NCBI RefSeq assembly: GCF_014898055.3
Contig: NW_023601433.1
Span: 69,423,683 to 69,487,682 of the forward strand
Length of the DNA: 64,000 nt
Direction: 5' to 3'
From: Talpa occidentalis
Lineage: Eukaryota; Chordata; Mammalia; Eulipotyphla; Talpidae
In this document: positions 24,672 to 35,080 of the stretch, piece after piece
How the letters are laid out: each line of letters starts with the position of its first letter
Position numbering within the stretch: the first letter of the stretch is position 1
Position numbers and translations under genes: made by a program
The notes under the pieces: model-generated
The model's input: the letters and a program-made list of their open reading frames with translations, nothing else
Database searches by the model: none
What the model was told of the DNA's origin: nothing

Positions 24672-26020
24672 AGAATTCTGCCAAAGACTTTCAACCTCTA
24701 AGTCACTCATGCTGATGGAGACATTCAAGCTTAGATTACCTGTTATATTGTAGCTGAATGCTTAAATTCATCTTAATCATGGTTAACGAAGGACAGTCAT
24801 TCAGGGACTTTGTTGGATGATAGCGAGATTATTATTCATTGTTACATTTCTTTCTGGATTCTATATTTGACCTCAAGGAAGTTGAATGATTTTTATTCTC
24901 ATGAGATTTTTTTACGTTTCCATTATAAAAGATTGTGTTATAAAACGTATTTGCTAACCATTTCTTTTCTCATCAAAAGCATGTTTTTAAAATATCTATG
25001 CTGACATTTTTAATATGTTAAAAGAAATTTACTGAAATTTTGTTGATTAAAAATAATTTTACATTTTCCTTTCATCAGTATTCTTTATCCTTCTAGGTAA
25101 TTCTATACTCCCTGGAATCTTGATGTCTCTTTTTACTCTCTTGCCAGAGGAAGGTGGGGGGGTAGTGTTTGCTGTGTATTAATTGGGATCAGGACTTCCT
25201 CTCTTCCCCCAATTCTGAAGCCAGATAAGGAGGTAAAAGAGAAGAGGGAATAGTGACTAATCCAGTTAGGATTAGTGTCCATCCTAATTAGGTGTTAAAC
25301 ATTTGAACACTTTTTAAACAAATTAGTAACAATAATAACATTTGTTTTACCTGATTTGCCTTGAGCACTATCTGTTATTTTATATATAGTGACATGCTGG
25401 TGTGGATGTGATGTACTGATCTTTATGCTTCAGTTGCTTACTATATTTTGTAGTCTGATGATGTGGGGAATTCAGCCAAATATCCACTGCTCACTGAGCC
25501 AGTCCCTCATGTGTTTATGGCCTATGAAGTCCTGCTTTGCTTTGAGTCAGATCTTTTCATTGAGTCCCGCTTTATGGAAGACAGGGTAGGAGAGGTATTT
25601 ATTGAGGATGGTGTTGGTCAGCTGCAAAACTCGTGTCATTGGCTCAATGAATGAGAATGAGAATTCTGGAATGAAAACCAGGTGGCTAGGGGTGTTATCA
25701 CAGTGGCTTTGGGACTATCCTCCTATTCTGAGGCACTGAGCTCCGGGGTCTTAAGGGCATCCACTGAATGAGCAGAGAGAGGACCCTGGGGCTGGATCAT
25801 CAGGGCTTGTGATATCTTCAAGTTGCCATCTCCCCAGGACATGATCCTAACTCTTGTGGATCCAAACTTAGGCTAAGGCTCAAAGTCAGGCTCAAGTAAA
25901 CAATTGGTGAATTAATGAAACTTTCCTCCAAGTCTCCCCCTTGAATATCCTTTCCCTTTATGGTCTTGCCCCTACTAGATTGTATCAGCTTGGAAAAAAA
26001 TGAGAATGATGTTACTAATT

Positions 26021-26138
26021 TTTTTTTTTTTTTTTTTGGTGGGACCCTCTCCGGCGCCTGGGGAATAAACTGGCACTGCAGAGGCTGCAGGCAGCCTCGC
26101 AGCCCAGCGCTCAACCACTGCACCACCAGGGGAGGTCC
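26021..26138 (-). mobile_element. Antisense head-only tRNA-SINE
   Basis: Poly(T) is followed directly by the reverse complement of the SINE head ('ctggcactgcagaggctgcaggcagcctcgcagcccagcgctcaaccactgcaccacc', then 'aggggaggtcc'). The tail half of the usual SINE is absent. The 9-bp target-site duplication ttactaatt flanks it (26012-26020, 26139-26147), so the short form itself was inserted and was not cut down later. Confidence 0.85.
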
Positions 26139-26319
26139 TTACTAATTATTTTCCAAGGATAATGCCAGAAAAATGTACCCAGGCATTAAATGACATTAAT
26201 TTTAGCACTTTTAATACATTAAGCCTATAGTTATTTAGTGTATCTAAAAAGCTATGACCTTAAAATTAAACTATTGTGTGAGTTTTTTTCCTCAAACCCC
26301 GCAATGTTGAGCTCTTTGT

Positions 26320-26740
26320 CAGGTGTCTTTTCTTCCTGTTGTTGCTGTAACAAATTACCATGAACTTAGCTGTCTTAAGATATCACACATATTACCTTAG
26401 AGTTATAGAAATCAGCCCCAGATGGGTCTCATTAAAGACAAATATTGAGATATTTTTGGCAGGTCCATACTCTCTCATAAGCTCTAGGGAAGAATCCATT
26501 CCCTTGCCTTTTCCAGCTTCTAAGGACTGACTGATTCCTTGGCTTATGGCCCCCTGCTCCATCTTCAAAATCAACAGTGGGGCATCTTCTAGTGTCTTCC
26601 TCTCATTCTGCTTCTGTCATTGCATTTCCCCTGATTCACCCTCCTCTTTCACATACAAGGATTCGTGTTTGCACTGGATTCGTGTTTGCACTTACCTGGA
26701 AAATCCAGCATCTTCTCCCCACCTCAACACCCTTAAAAAG
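26320..26740. repeat. Old MLT-like LTR relic
   Basis: 'gttgttgctgtaacaaattaccatgaacttagctgtcttaaga', 'gctctagggaagaatccattcccttgccttttccagcttctaaggactg', 'ccttggcttatggccccctgctccatcttcaaaatcaacagtgggg' are typical of a mammalian MaLR-like repeat. A perfect 17-bp tandem copy (ggattcgtgtttgcact twice, 26659-26692) lies within it. It ends shortly before the large exon. Confidence 0.5.
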
Positions 26741-26927
26741 CGACATGGCAAAGTTCCTTTTGCCATGTAAAGGAAGATAGTTAAAGCTTCCTAGGTTTAA
26801 GATATGGACATCTTACAGAGGGAGTGGGCCCTATCTACCTCTTCTAAGAAGCCACACTGTCACAATGAGACTTCTCTAAAGACATGAGTATCAAGGTAGA
26901 TTTTCTAATTTCTTATTTTATTTTCAG

Positions 26928-27754
26928 ATGCAGAGAGAAATTATTTATGCAAGAGGAGATGGCCCTGGTGCCTCTCGACCTGGATCCACAGCTCATCCAC
27001 CCCATGCCATTCCAAATTCACCCCCGTCCACACCCGTGCCCCATTCCATGCCTCCCTCCCCATCCAGAATTCCTTATGGAGGTTCCCGCCCAATGGTTGT
27101 TCCTGGCAATGCCACCATCCCCAGGGACAGACTCTCCAGCCTGCCAGTCTCCAGATCCATCTCACCAAGTCCAAGCGCCATTTTAGAAAGAAGAGATGTA
27201 AAGCCAGATGAAGACATGGGTGGCAAGAACATTGCGATGTACCGAAATGAGAGTTTCTATGCAGATCCTTACCTTTATCATGAGGGACGGATGAGCATCG
27301 CCTCCTCCCACGGGGGGCACCCAATGGACATCCCTGACCACATCATCGCCTATCACCGCACAGCCATCCGGTCCTCAAGTGCTTACCCTTCTTTGCAAGC
27401 GGAAATGCATATGGAGCAGTCACTGTACAGACAGAAATCCAGGAAATATCCAGATAGCCACTTGCCTACTCTGGGCTCCAAAACACCCCCCACCTCTCCT
27501 CACCGAGTTAACGACCTGAGAATGGTTGACATGCATGCTCACCATAATGCCCACGGGCCCCCTCACTCCATGCAGCCAGACCGGGCCTCGCCCAGCCGCC
27601 AGACCTTCAAAAAGGAGCCAGGCACCTTGGTGTATATTGAAAAGCCACGGACTGCTCCAGGATTATCCAGCCTAGTGGACCTCGGCCCTCCTCTAGTTGA
27701 GAAGCAAGTGTTCGCTTACAGCACCGCTACGATACCCAAAGACAGAGAGACCAG
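26928..27754 (+). CDS. KIAA1217: KIAA1217 (sickle tail) large internal exon
   Basis: This is an internal exon of 827 nt (275 codons plus 2 nt), entered in phase 0 after a T-rich acceptor (ttattttattttcag) and left at donor ccag|gtaagc. The first Met is not a start codon here: the frame continues from an upstream exon outside the window. I recognise the protein as sickle tail (SKT). It has a proline-rich segment at exon residues 18-50 (several PP and SP pairs), SP/TP sites around 79-82 and 186-191 (KTPPTSP), and a tyrosine cluster at 105-117 (YRNESFYADPYLY) comparable to the Tyr motifs of SRCIN1. The C-terminal part (227-276) is highly conserved-looking. SKT is a cytoplasmic/cytoskeletal scaffold needed for normal notochord and disc development in mice. 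No frameshift or stop is present. The paralogue SRCIN1 is the main alternative and fits less well. Confidence 0.93.
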
Positions 27755-29232
27755 GTAAGCTGGTGGGGCTGTTGCGGGCGTCTGTATCTCTATGTTGTTG
27801 AGGGCTGCTACTCCCTGGTCAAGCCCAGATAAAGCCAACCGCGCACCATGCTGGCAGAGGGCACAGAGTAGGTGCAAAAAGCCACTCTTGTCTGCAATAA
27901 TTTCTACAGTGGAGGGAGTCCGTTGAGGCAGGTCAGTAGCCCTGAGACACCAATGAGTGTGGCCAGCAATGCAGGTCTCCAGAGCACGGGTCTAACAGTG
28001 TCGTTGTGAGTGTGAATCTGCATAAATTGGAAGGAAATTCTGATTCGCCAAAACCATTTAGACAAGGAAATCAAAAGTTCATAATAATTTTTCTGCCACT
28101 AAGAAAAGGAATGAGCAGTTTAAATTTTAAATGTTTGAAATGGCAATCTGTGTTTTTCCTTGTGGCGTGCAATTTTGTTTTCTCATTTGGTTTTGGGAAA
28201 TGGAAAAAATGTGTCACTGTCATGTAGTGAGATAAAATATGAATTTGCATAAAAAGTATGCTTTAGATTTCATCCTCGTTTAGGAATGGCACAGTGATCA
28301 GCAAAATTTTTCTTGTAAATGAAATACTCTGGGATATTTAAGTTTATTTTTAATAAGACATATTTTTATCATTTATCAGCCCAAACCTTTCTGCTCCATC
28401 TTAAAAACCCTCCAAAGTTCACATAGTAATAGAAACACTAATTCTGATAGAGGGAATCTCCCTAACCTGAAGTCAACATATTAATTAAAATCATAAAAAT
28501 TTACTCAAAGAAATTAAGTCCAAAGAGATTAAGCATTTTTCTTGTGATTATATAATGAATTCAGAATGGGTGTGAAAAACAAAATCCAGGTATTCAATTA
28601 TTCAGTGCTTCATTAGAACCACTAGTTCCTGCTTTTCACCAAAATCTGTACCATCACTGTCTATGACATAACGGTATAAAAAGATCAAAATTGTGACTGG
28701 AGTATGACTTGTCTATCGTACTCTTTTCACACACAAATCAAGAAGCCCAATCTTTGTGAGCAGAATTTTGTCATGAAAAGTCCAACCCTCCTTATCTGGC
28801 CAGTCACCACAGGAAGATTTCAGGAGGATCCAAGAAAGCAAATGAACATGGATGTTTGGGGATCTTGAATGCAACACAAATTCTAATTCTCACAGACATT
28901 TACAAATAAGAAACAAAACAGCAGCTGCGGTGCCTTGTCTATGTTGAACTAAGGAAAATTAAGAACTGTATTCATCCTCTCCTTCCCAAGGCCTTTTGAA
29001 GCAAATTTCTAAGAATCAGAGGAAGTGCCACTCCTCATGGCCACTGACAGCTGAGGAGTATGGGATAAACTCTGAGGCTTAGTGGAGCAGACAGGGGCAC
29101 TACTAGAGGAAACCTACCAGGACAAGCCTTGAGGCTCAGAACAAGTGCCATGTGCCTCCCGCAGGGGTGAAGCGTCGGTTACAGTGGCTCTGGGATCTCG
29201 TTGGGAACACGTGTCATTGAAAGGTGGGGCTT

Positions 29233-29301
29233 AGGGCTTCCCTGGTGGTGCAAGGGGTTAAGCACCGCACTATGAAGCGGTCCACAGCCTCTGCAGCACT
29301 G
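29233..29301 (+). mobile_element. Truncated tRNA-SINE head, sense
   Basis: 'gggcttccctggtggtgcaaggggttaagcaccgcactatgaagcggtccacagcctctgcagcact' matches the SINE head. The sequence then leaves the family before the B box, and no poly(A) tail follows. Confidence 0.8.
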
Positions 29302-29704
29302 AGTCTTAAGGGGCATCAGTATTTTTCAGGGTCTCTGCTTCCTCTTTAGAAAGAATCTGCCAATCTTAAAGGTTTCCATTTTGCCAAAGCTCAGAAAATT
29401 CTCTGGATTTCTGTTTTGCATGTTCAAAAACCTTTTTTGAAAATCCAAATTATCCTATTTGTAAAATAACAAATTGACTAAAAAGGTTAGTGTTCACTTA
29501 AAATATATTGCCATTATCACAACCACATCCATTGCAATTATGAACATAATTTTACATTTTCACTTTGTTTTCATTCCCCAAAATGTGAAATAGCAGAGGA
29601 AGAATCTTATCTCACACATCTTATCTAGGTGATTCTTCACCTATTAATCAACTAATCTTGGGAGGATGGAATTTGCCTGTGTATTTGTTAATACACAGGC
29701 AGGG

Positions 29705-30149
29705 TGTACGGGCAGGAATGACACGGCAGGTTTTCTAATCCAGCAGACAGGGTAAAGGAGGAGAGAGTCCTTGGAGTCCTCAATGGCTTTTCAGGCTTTT
29801 ATTGGGATTTACTAGGTACACGGCAGGCAGGGATGCTGCTGGCAGGCCTCCCAGCCCCCAGCAAGTCTTTACTCTTTCTGGGCTCACCGGCCTTCTCTCG
29901 CGTTCACTGTCTTCTCTCGTGGTTCTGCTTCTCTCTCGGCTTCTCTGTTCTGCTTGCTTCTCTTCTGCTGGCGTCCCCATGACACCGCCCTTAAAAGCTC
30001 AGACTTAGCCCAGGTGAATCCCATCTACCTAGGCCCACACCCTACTCCAGGTGCCCGCTATCAGGCATGCATTCGGGACCACAGGGTTCCGTCATCCATC
30101 CTAATGGCAGGAGGGCAGAAAAGCCTGATACTTTTTACCTCACCCTACA
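29705..30149 (-). mobile_element. Solo LTR, antisense (copy 1)
   Basis: The element starts tgtacgg and ends ccctaca, and is flanked by the 5-bp duplication caggg (29700-29704, 30150-30154). On the minus strand it has a TATA-like ttttaagggcgg, a GA-rich leader, and poly(A) signal AATAAA (complement of 29798-29803) followed by a U5-like 'tttaccc...tctgctggatta' part. It is homologous over its full length to the LTR at 30369-30797. No internal retroviral sequence lies between or beside them. A 5-bp duplication fits class III/MaLR-type or some other ERVs; the class is not settled. Confidence 0.85.
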
Positions 30150-30176
30150 CAGGGAGAGTTCTTTTTTCTATAAACC

Positions 30177-30213
30177 TACACACACACCACCCACACACAC
30201 ACACACGCACACC
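30177..30213. repeat. (CA)n microsatellite
   Basis: 'acacacaccacccacacacacacacacgcacacc' is a short interrupted CA repeat between the two solo LTRs. Confidence 0.9.
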
Positions 30214-30368
30214 CCTCTCTACACTTAGAGTTGCTATGACTAAAAGAGCTGAACATCCCCATTCTTCATTAATTCAACCCAGACATATGACTATTCTCTA
30301 GTAAAAACTTGAGTCTGAAATTTTGCTCTCTGCACTCACAGCCCCCTCCCCAATGCTGCCTAGACAAG

Positions 30369-30797
30369 TGTAGGGGGCAGGACTGGACACGGTGCAGGTT
30401 TTCTGATCCAGCAGACCGGGTAAAGGAGGAGTCAGAGTCCTCAGTGTTTTTTTTTTTTTGCAGGTCTTTTATTGGGGTTACCAGGTACACAGCAGGCAAG
30501 GGTGCTGGGAGGCTGGCAGGCCTCCCAGCCCCCAGCAAGTCTTCACTCTATCTGGGCTCTCTGGCCTTCTCTCTCTCTCGGTTTCTGCTTCTGCTTCTCT
30601 GCTTCTCTTTTGGCTTCTACTGGCATCCCCGTGACGCCGCCCTTAAAAAGCACGGTCTTAGCACAGGTGTACCCACCTACCTATGCCCACACCCTATTCC
30701 AGGTGCCTGCCATCAGGCATGCATTCAGGACCGCAAGGATCCTCATCTATCGTGATGGCGGGAGGGCAGAAAAGCCTGACATTTTCTTTACCCTACA
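30369..30797 (-). mobile_element. Solo LTR, antisense (copy 2)
   Basis: The element starts tgtaggggg and ends ccctaca, with the 5-bp target-site duplication acaag at 30364-30368 and 30798-30802. On the minus strand there are a TATA-like tttttaagggcgg and AATAAA (complement of 30468-30473). It aligns with copy 1 from end to end ('ggcaggcctcccagcccccagcaagtct', 'tgcccacaccct', 'gcaggagggcagaaaagcctga' or close). The different target duplications show two separate insertions, not one provirus with two LTRs. Confidence 0.88.
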
Positions 30798-30894
30798 ACA
30801 AGTAAGAAATGCGAACTTTCTCCTCTTCAACACTGATTCTGAGCTTTTCTGTAGCTGAAATGTACTGCTGGGTAAGATTGTAAGGAGGAAGGCA

Positions 30895-31110
30895 ATGATG
30901 ATAGCTGTCATTTGTTGAGGGCCTTTTATGGGCCCAGCACTATATTAGGTAGTTTCCATACATCATGTGATATAATCATCTCGGCCACCCTGTGAGGTGT
31001 GTTCTATGATTATCACTATTTTACAAATGCAGAAATTGAGACTCAGAGGTTAAGGAACTTGCTCAGGATCACAAAGCCAGTAGCAGAGAATGTCCAGGTT
31101 CACTACAGAA
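30895..31110 (-). repeat. MIR SINE, antisense
   Basis: 'tcatttgttgagggccttttatgggcccagcactatattaggtag', 'caccctgtgaggtgtgttctatgattatcactattttacaaatgcagaaattgagactcagaggttaaggaacttgctcaggatcacaaagccag' is a well-preserved antisense MIR. Confidence 0.9.
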
Positions 31111-33239
31111 TCTATACTTTTTACCTTGGTGCAGTATTATTCTGCCTGATGAGAAAGAGCTATAGGCCCCGCCTTCACCCAGCAGAAAAGTAAAGTCAGA
31201 AGTAAATTCTGAGCAATTTAACCAGAATTTTTCAAAGATTGTTTCAGGACTAGATGCTATGCAACTGCTCCTAAAGGATATTTACAATCATAAACATGGT
31301 AGAATTTGCATAATTATGCTACTAAATATGTACGTGCCATTTAAAATAGAACTGCCTAGCTAGTATATTAACGCAATTATGCAGAAATAGAGAAAGAAAG
31401 AAGAGAACGTTCTTGGTAGATTTTCTTGCAAAAAATGAATGTATTATAGCAAAGAAAAATGTAAAAAACAAAAATACCAGATACAATTACTGAAGCACAA
31501 AATTAATAAGCTGTTGCCTCACCTATACTGTAATGTTATTTTAGAAATGTTTGATCTATGTAAGTATTTTTAAAGAGTCTTGAACTCCTGTAAGTTGAAC
31601 TTTATGAGTACAGGGTCCTATAAAATGCCAAACCAATTTCTGCTGCAATTTTATAATATTAAACAGCAAATAAATCTGAGAGTGCTTTTTATAGGAAACC
31701 CAAGTGAAATTTTACATCTTAGATGTGAAACTACAAAAACACAGGAGGGAGACTGAGAAATCTGTAGCGACGCTTTTTTGGGGGCACTGCTGGATTCATA
31801 TGCCATTCTGAAAAGCAGTTCTATGAAATAGCCCAAATAACTGCAGGATGTTTCAAAATCAGAGAGGAAAAAAATCTTTCTTTCCTATCTATACTCAGAA
31901 AAACCTCCAACAGTAGCTTTTTTTTGTTTGTTTGAGGAAACATGATTTTTGTAACTGCATTATTGACTTGAAAATGAAGAAATAAAGACAAATCAATTTA
32001 TTGTGGTTCTTGTATTTAGTCAGATGCCTTGATCTAATAAATTGGGTGGCTGTTTTCTTTTTAAATATGTTTTCATAAAGCACCTTTGCTTTTTTGGAAA
32101 TAATGACAAATTGTATCAATGATTTAAAAGAAATAGCTGATGTAGCTGAACATAGATGATGGAAGAGTTTTCCTCAAAATGACCATCAACTGGAGGGTAA
32201 AGGAGCATATTACATCTCCTTTGACTCTCAAGACAGCAACTCTCAGGTCTGAGCTTCTAGAAAGATGATTCCTTGTGATGAGGTGGCTCTCCCTTCAGCA
32301 ACAAGAGAGTAGGACACGTGGCCGAGGGAGATGGCGTGTGACAGATGACTTCATGCATGAGGCTGTCTCCCCAAGTTTGTAAAATTACTTCATTAAACAG
32401 CATCATTATTTCTATTCATGGCACATAAAACAGCTCTTAAGAATTGTAAAATTTTAGGACATTTATGTTTTGCTATTTTCTGTTGATAGTTTAGATCATA
32501 TAGTATAAAGCATCTTGATTGAAATTACACTCAAAATTCAAGGATGCCCCTTGCAAAGTGACTAACAGCTCTTCTTCTGAATGTATAACATATTCTTCTT
32601 GATGTAATATTTTTCAAGACGTGGTAAACTTGAACTGATATTGTATTTTTACACTACTCTGCACCTAGAGCAGCTCAATTTAACAACCTAGTCAAGATCC
32701 TTTAGGGAGCTTCATGCCCTGTCTGGGCACCTGTCCCTGGAAGAAGAAGTCAGCTGAGATCCCCTTAGGATTTCTGAGGCTTTGCAGACTTAGAGGGGCA
32801 GGTCCCTTGTCTGACCAATTAGAAAGAGAGGGAAAGAAAAATCGTGTGTATAGGAGGAAGCCTGCCTGTTAACTGGTAGCTTGTGTCTTAATCATTTTGC
32901 ATTACTTTCTCAATCCATGAGGATTAAATGCTGTTGTGTTAGGAGCTTTGAAGAGTAGAATGGACTCTTGGTTTAACAGTTGACTGAGCGAAAGTCTACA
33001 TTCAGATGCATGTTATTTAAAAATGTCCACTGTGAACGGCAGACCTTGGAAAGTTTTTCAGATTCTGCTTTATCCTGCTAGAGGTGAGTCTGAATGATTG
33101 AGAAAGAATAATCAACTTTTTCCTTTACCTTCATGCTTAGTCAAAAGTGAGTCACATCCCAGGTCTGCTAAGTACTTCAACTTGTGAACTTTCTAGAACA
33201 AGTTTTCTTCACTCCTGCACTCTCGGTATTTGGGATCGA

Positions 33240-33424
33240 ATTATTGTTTTGTGGGGGCCTCTCATGCATTTTAGGATGTTCAACAGTATCTCCTGCCTCC
33301 ACCACGGCAACATGGTACCAAACTACTCCGTAGGCCTGCCTCACTCAAGACAATCAAGTTATGTACAGACATTATCAGATGCCCTCCAGGGTGGTAAAAT
33401 GCCCCTGGTTGAGAAGCACTGCTG
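33240..33424. mobile_element. hAT-Charlie-type MITE relic
   Basis: 'gcattttaggatgttcaacagtatctcctgcctccacca', 'gacattatcagatgccctccagggtggtaaaatgcccctggttgagaagcactgctg' matches the end of a hAT-derived mammalian MITE family whose terminus reads ggttgagaaccactg. The reverse-orientation relative is at 62795-62950. Confidence 0.65.
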
Positions 33425-33634
33425 TCAAGGGAATTTAGGATTTTTCTACTTAATGATGTGGGGAAATGTCCTGTGCTCAAGGTATCTAAATTGTGATATT
33501 TATAAAACGTGGATCTTGATCATTATTACTTCCCCTCTGCTTTTTATGTCTTGGTAATGCAACATCATTATTGTTAGAACTTGCTATTATTGCCCTCTGT
33601 TCAACCAGTCTGTTGGCACCATTTATTGAGGAAT

Positions 33635-33850
33635 AAGTGCTGTGTTTAGAGTAAAGAGTTCAAATTGAACCTGCCTGGGTTCAAATCCCAGTTCTAACAC
33701 TTGCTAGCAGGTGGGACCTCTGACAAATAATGGGATCCTTCCCCCTCAGCTTACCATCTGCAAAACAGGGATAATAGGAGCCCCAACCTCATATGGAGCA
33801 ACTCATTACAGCTAAGTGCCACATGCCATGCTTGGCACAATAGGATCCTA
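33635..33850 (+). repeat. MIR SINE, sense
   Basis: 'gcctgggttcaaatcccagttctaacacttgctagcaggtgggacct', 'cccctcagcttaccatctgcaaaacagggataataggagccccaacctcatatgg' is sense MIR with the tRNA-related B-box region ggttcaaatccc. Confidence 0.9.
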
Positions 33851-33934
33851 GAGTTTCTGCTTTGAGCATAGCACCCTACTAAACAGAGATACACACACAG
33901 AATGGTTAGGACCAAACACTGTGCCTAAAGAGGC

Positions 33935-34560
33935 AAGAAAATAGTTTGTTTTATTTAATTGAGGTGATATTGATTTATAAGTTTCAGGTGCATAACATTA
34001 TAATTCAACATCTGTCTGTGCTACAATGTGATCAAAATAGAACACCTAGTTTCTTTCCATTAGCATATAATTGATCCCCTTAAGCGTTTTCACCCCCTTC
34101 CCCTCTGGTAACCACTAATCTATTCTCTGTATCTAAGACTTCCTTTTTAATTTGCTTGGTTTGGTTTATCTTCCACACATGAATGAAATCATATGCTATT
34201 TGTATTTCTTCATTTGACCTTTTTCACTTAGCATAATACCCTCTAAGTCCATCCATGTTGTCACAAATGGCAAGCTTCATTCTTTTCTATGGCTACATAT
34301 TATTCAATTGTGTATATGCCACAACTTTTTTGTCAGTTCACCTGTTAACTGGACACTTAGATTGTTTCCCTGTCTTAGCAATTGTAAATATTGCTGCAGT
34401 GAACATGCATTTTCATTTTCTTTAAATACCTGAAGGTGGAATAGCTGGGTCATCTGGTAGTTCTAGTCTTAAACTTTTAAGGGATCTCCATACTGTACTC
34501 CATAGTGGCTGCACCAATTTACATTCCTACCAGTAATGTACAAGAGTTCCCTTTTCCAGA
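33935..34560 (-). mobile_element. L1 LINE 3' portion, antisense, old (L1M type)
   Basis: 'attgaggtgatattgatttataagtttcaggtgcataacattataattc', 'cccctctggtaaccactaatctattctctgtat', 'cacttagcataataccctctaagtccatccatgttgtcacaaatggcaag', 'tgctgcagtgaacatgcat', 'agggatctccatactgtactccatagtggctgcaccaatttacattcc' is the reverse complement of the L1 ORF2 end and 3' region. No long reading frame survives. Confidence 0.9.
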
Positions 34561-34929
34561 GACAAATTTTTAAATTTAATACTAAGACGATCATAAAGCA
34601 AATGAGTGTGGTGTAGGAGAGGGTAAAACTAAGTGTGAAGAGAGAATAAAATTAACTGAACATAAAGATCTAAGTTAGAATGCTTAGAATATCAAAGGCA
34701 CTTTTAAAGTCATTTCAGGAGGGAGTAGTGATATTGTACTTCTTCTTAGGTCCAGGAGCAAAATGACTATCCGGAATTAGGGAATCCTTTGAAAATTGCA
34801 CCTGAACCTTGTACCTCATAATAAAGACACCTAACCAGGAATAGTAGAAATTATTAGGGTTTTGGTTTCGATGCCTAATAATGTCTGGCTGAATCAAATC
34901 TTGTCTGAAGGGCTTTTCCATATAGTTTT

Positions 34930-35080
34930 AATTACTGATCAATAAATGTTTGTTGAGTTCCTCTTCCATGCTTAGCTGGGGACTGAACACATTGCAGGAT
35001 ACAAAGAAACTTAGATGTGGTCCCCATGAACAAGAGTATAAACTGAGAAGACAGTCATAAACCATTGAAAGCATAATATA
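34930..35080 (-). repeat. L2-type ancient repeat, antisense
   Basis: 'aataaatgtttgttgagttcctcttccatgc...gaacacattgcaggatacaaagaaacttagatgtggtccccatgaac' follows the antisense L2 3'-end pattern. Confidence 0.55.

Larger units (their letters stand above)
1..26927 (+). other. KIAA1217: Intron of KIAA1217 (5' part outside window)
   Basis: This whole stretch lies upstream of the large coding exon and ends in a polypyrimidine run and the acceptor tattttattttcag. I found no exon with convincing coding content in it. Open frames here are short, overlap on both strands and show no family resemblance. Apart from the repeats listed separately, the parts 395-2895, 7210-8930, 9090-11420, 11975-14340, 17500-24360 and 24675-26020 are AT-rich single-copy intron in which I see no gene or structured RNA. 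An alternative first exon or enhancer cannot be excluded by reading alone. Confidence 0.8.

Noticed and set aside
26928..26930. ATG at the first base of the large exon as the start codon of the gene
   Set aside because: It directly follows a strong acceptor site, and the sickle tail protein has further N-terminal sequence from upstream exons; it is an internal Met in the usual transcript.
26928..27754. Assignment to the paralogue SRCIN1 (p140Cap)
   Set aside because: The Tyr-rich and coiled-coil regions are related, but the detailed sequence across all six exons agrees with sickle tail/KIAA1217 as I know it; a protein alignment would settle it.
29705..30797. One provirus with two LTRs and a deleted interior
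   Set aside because: Each LTR has its own different 5-bp target duplication, so they are separate events.
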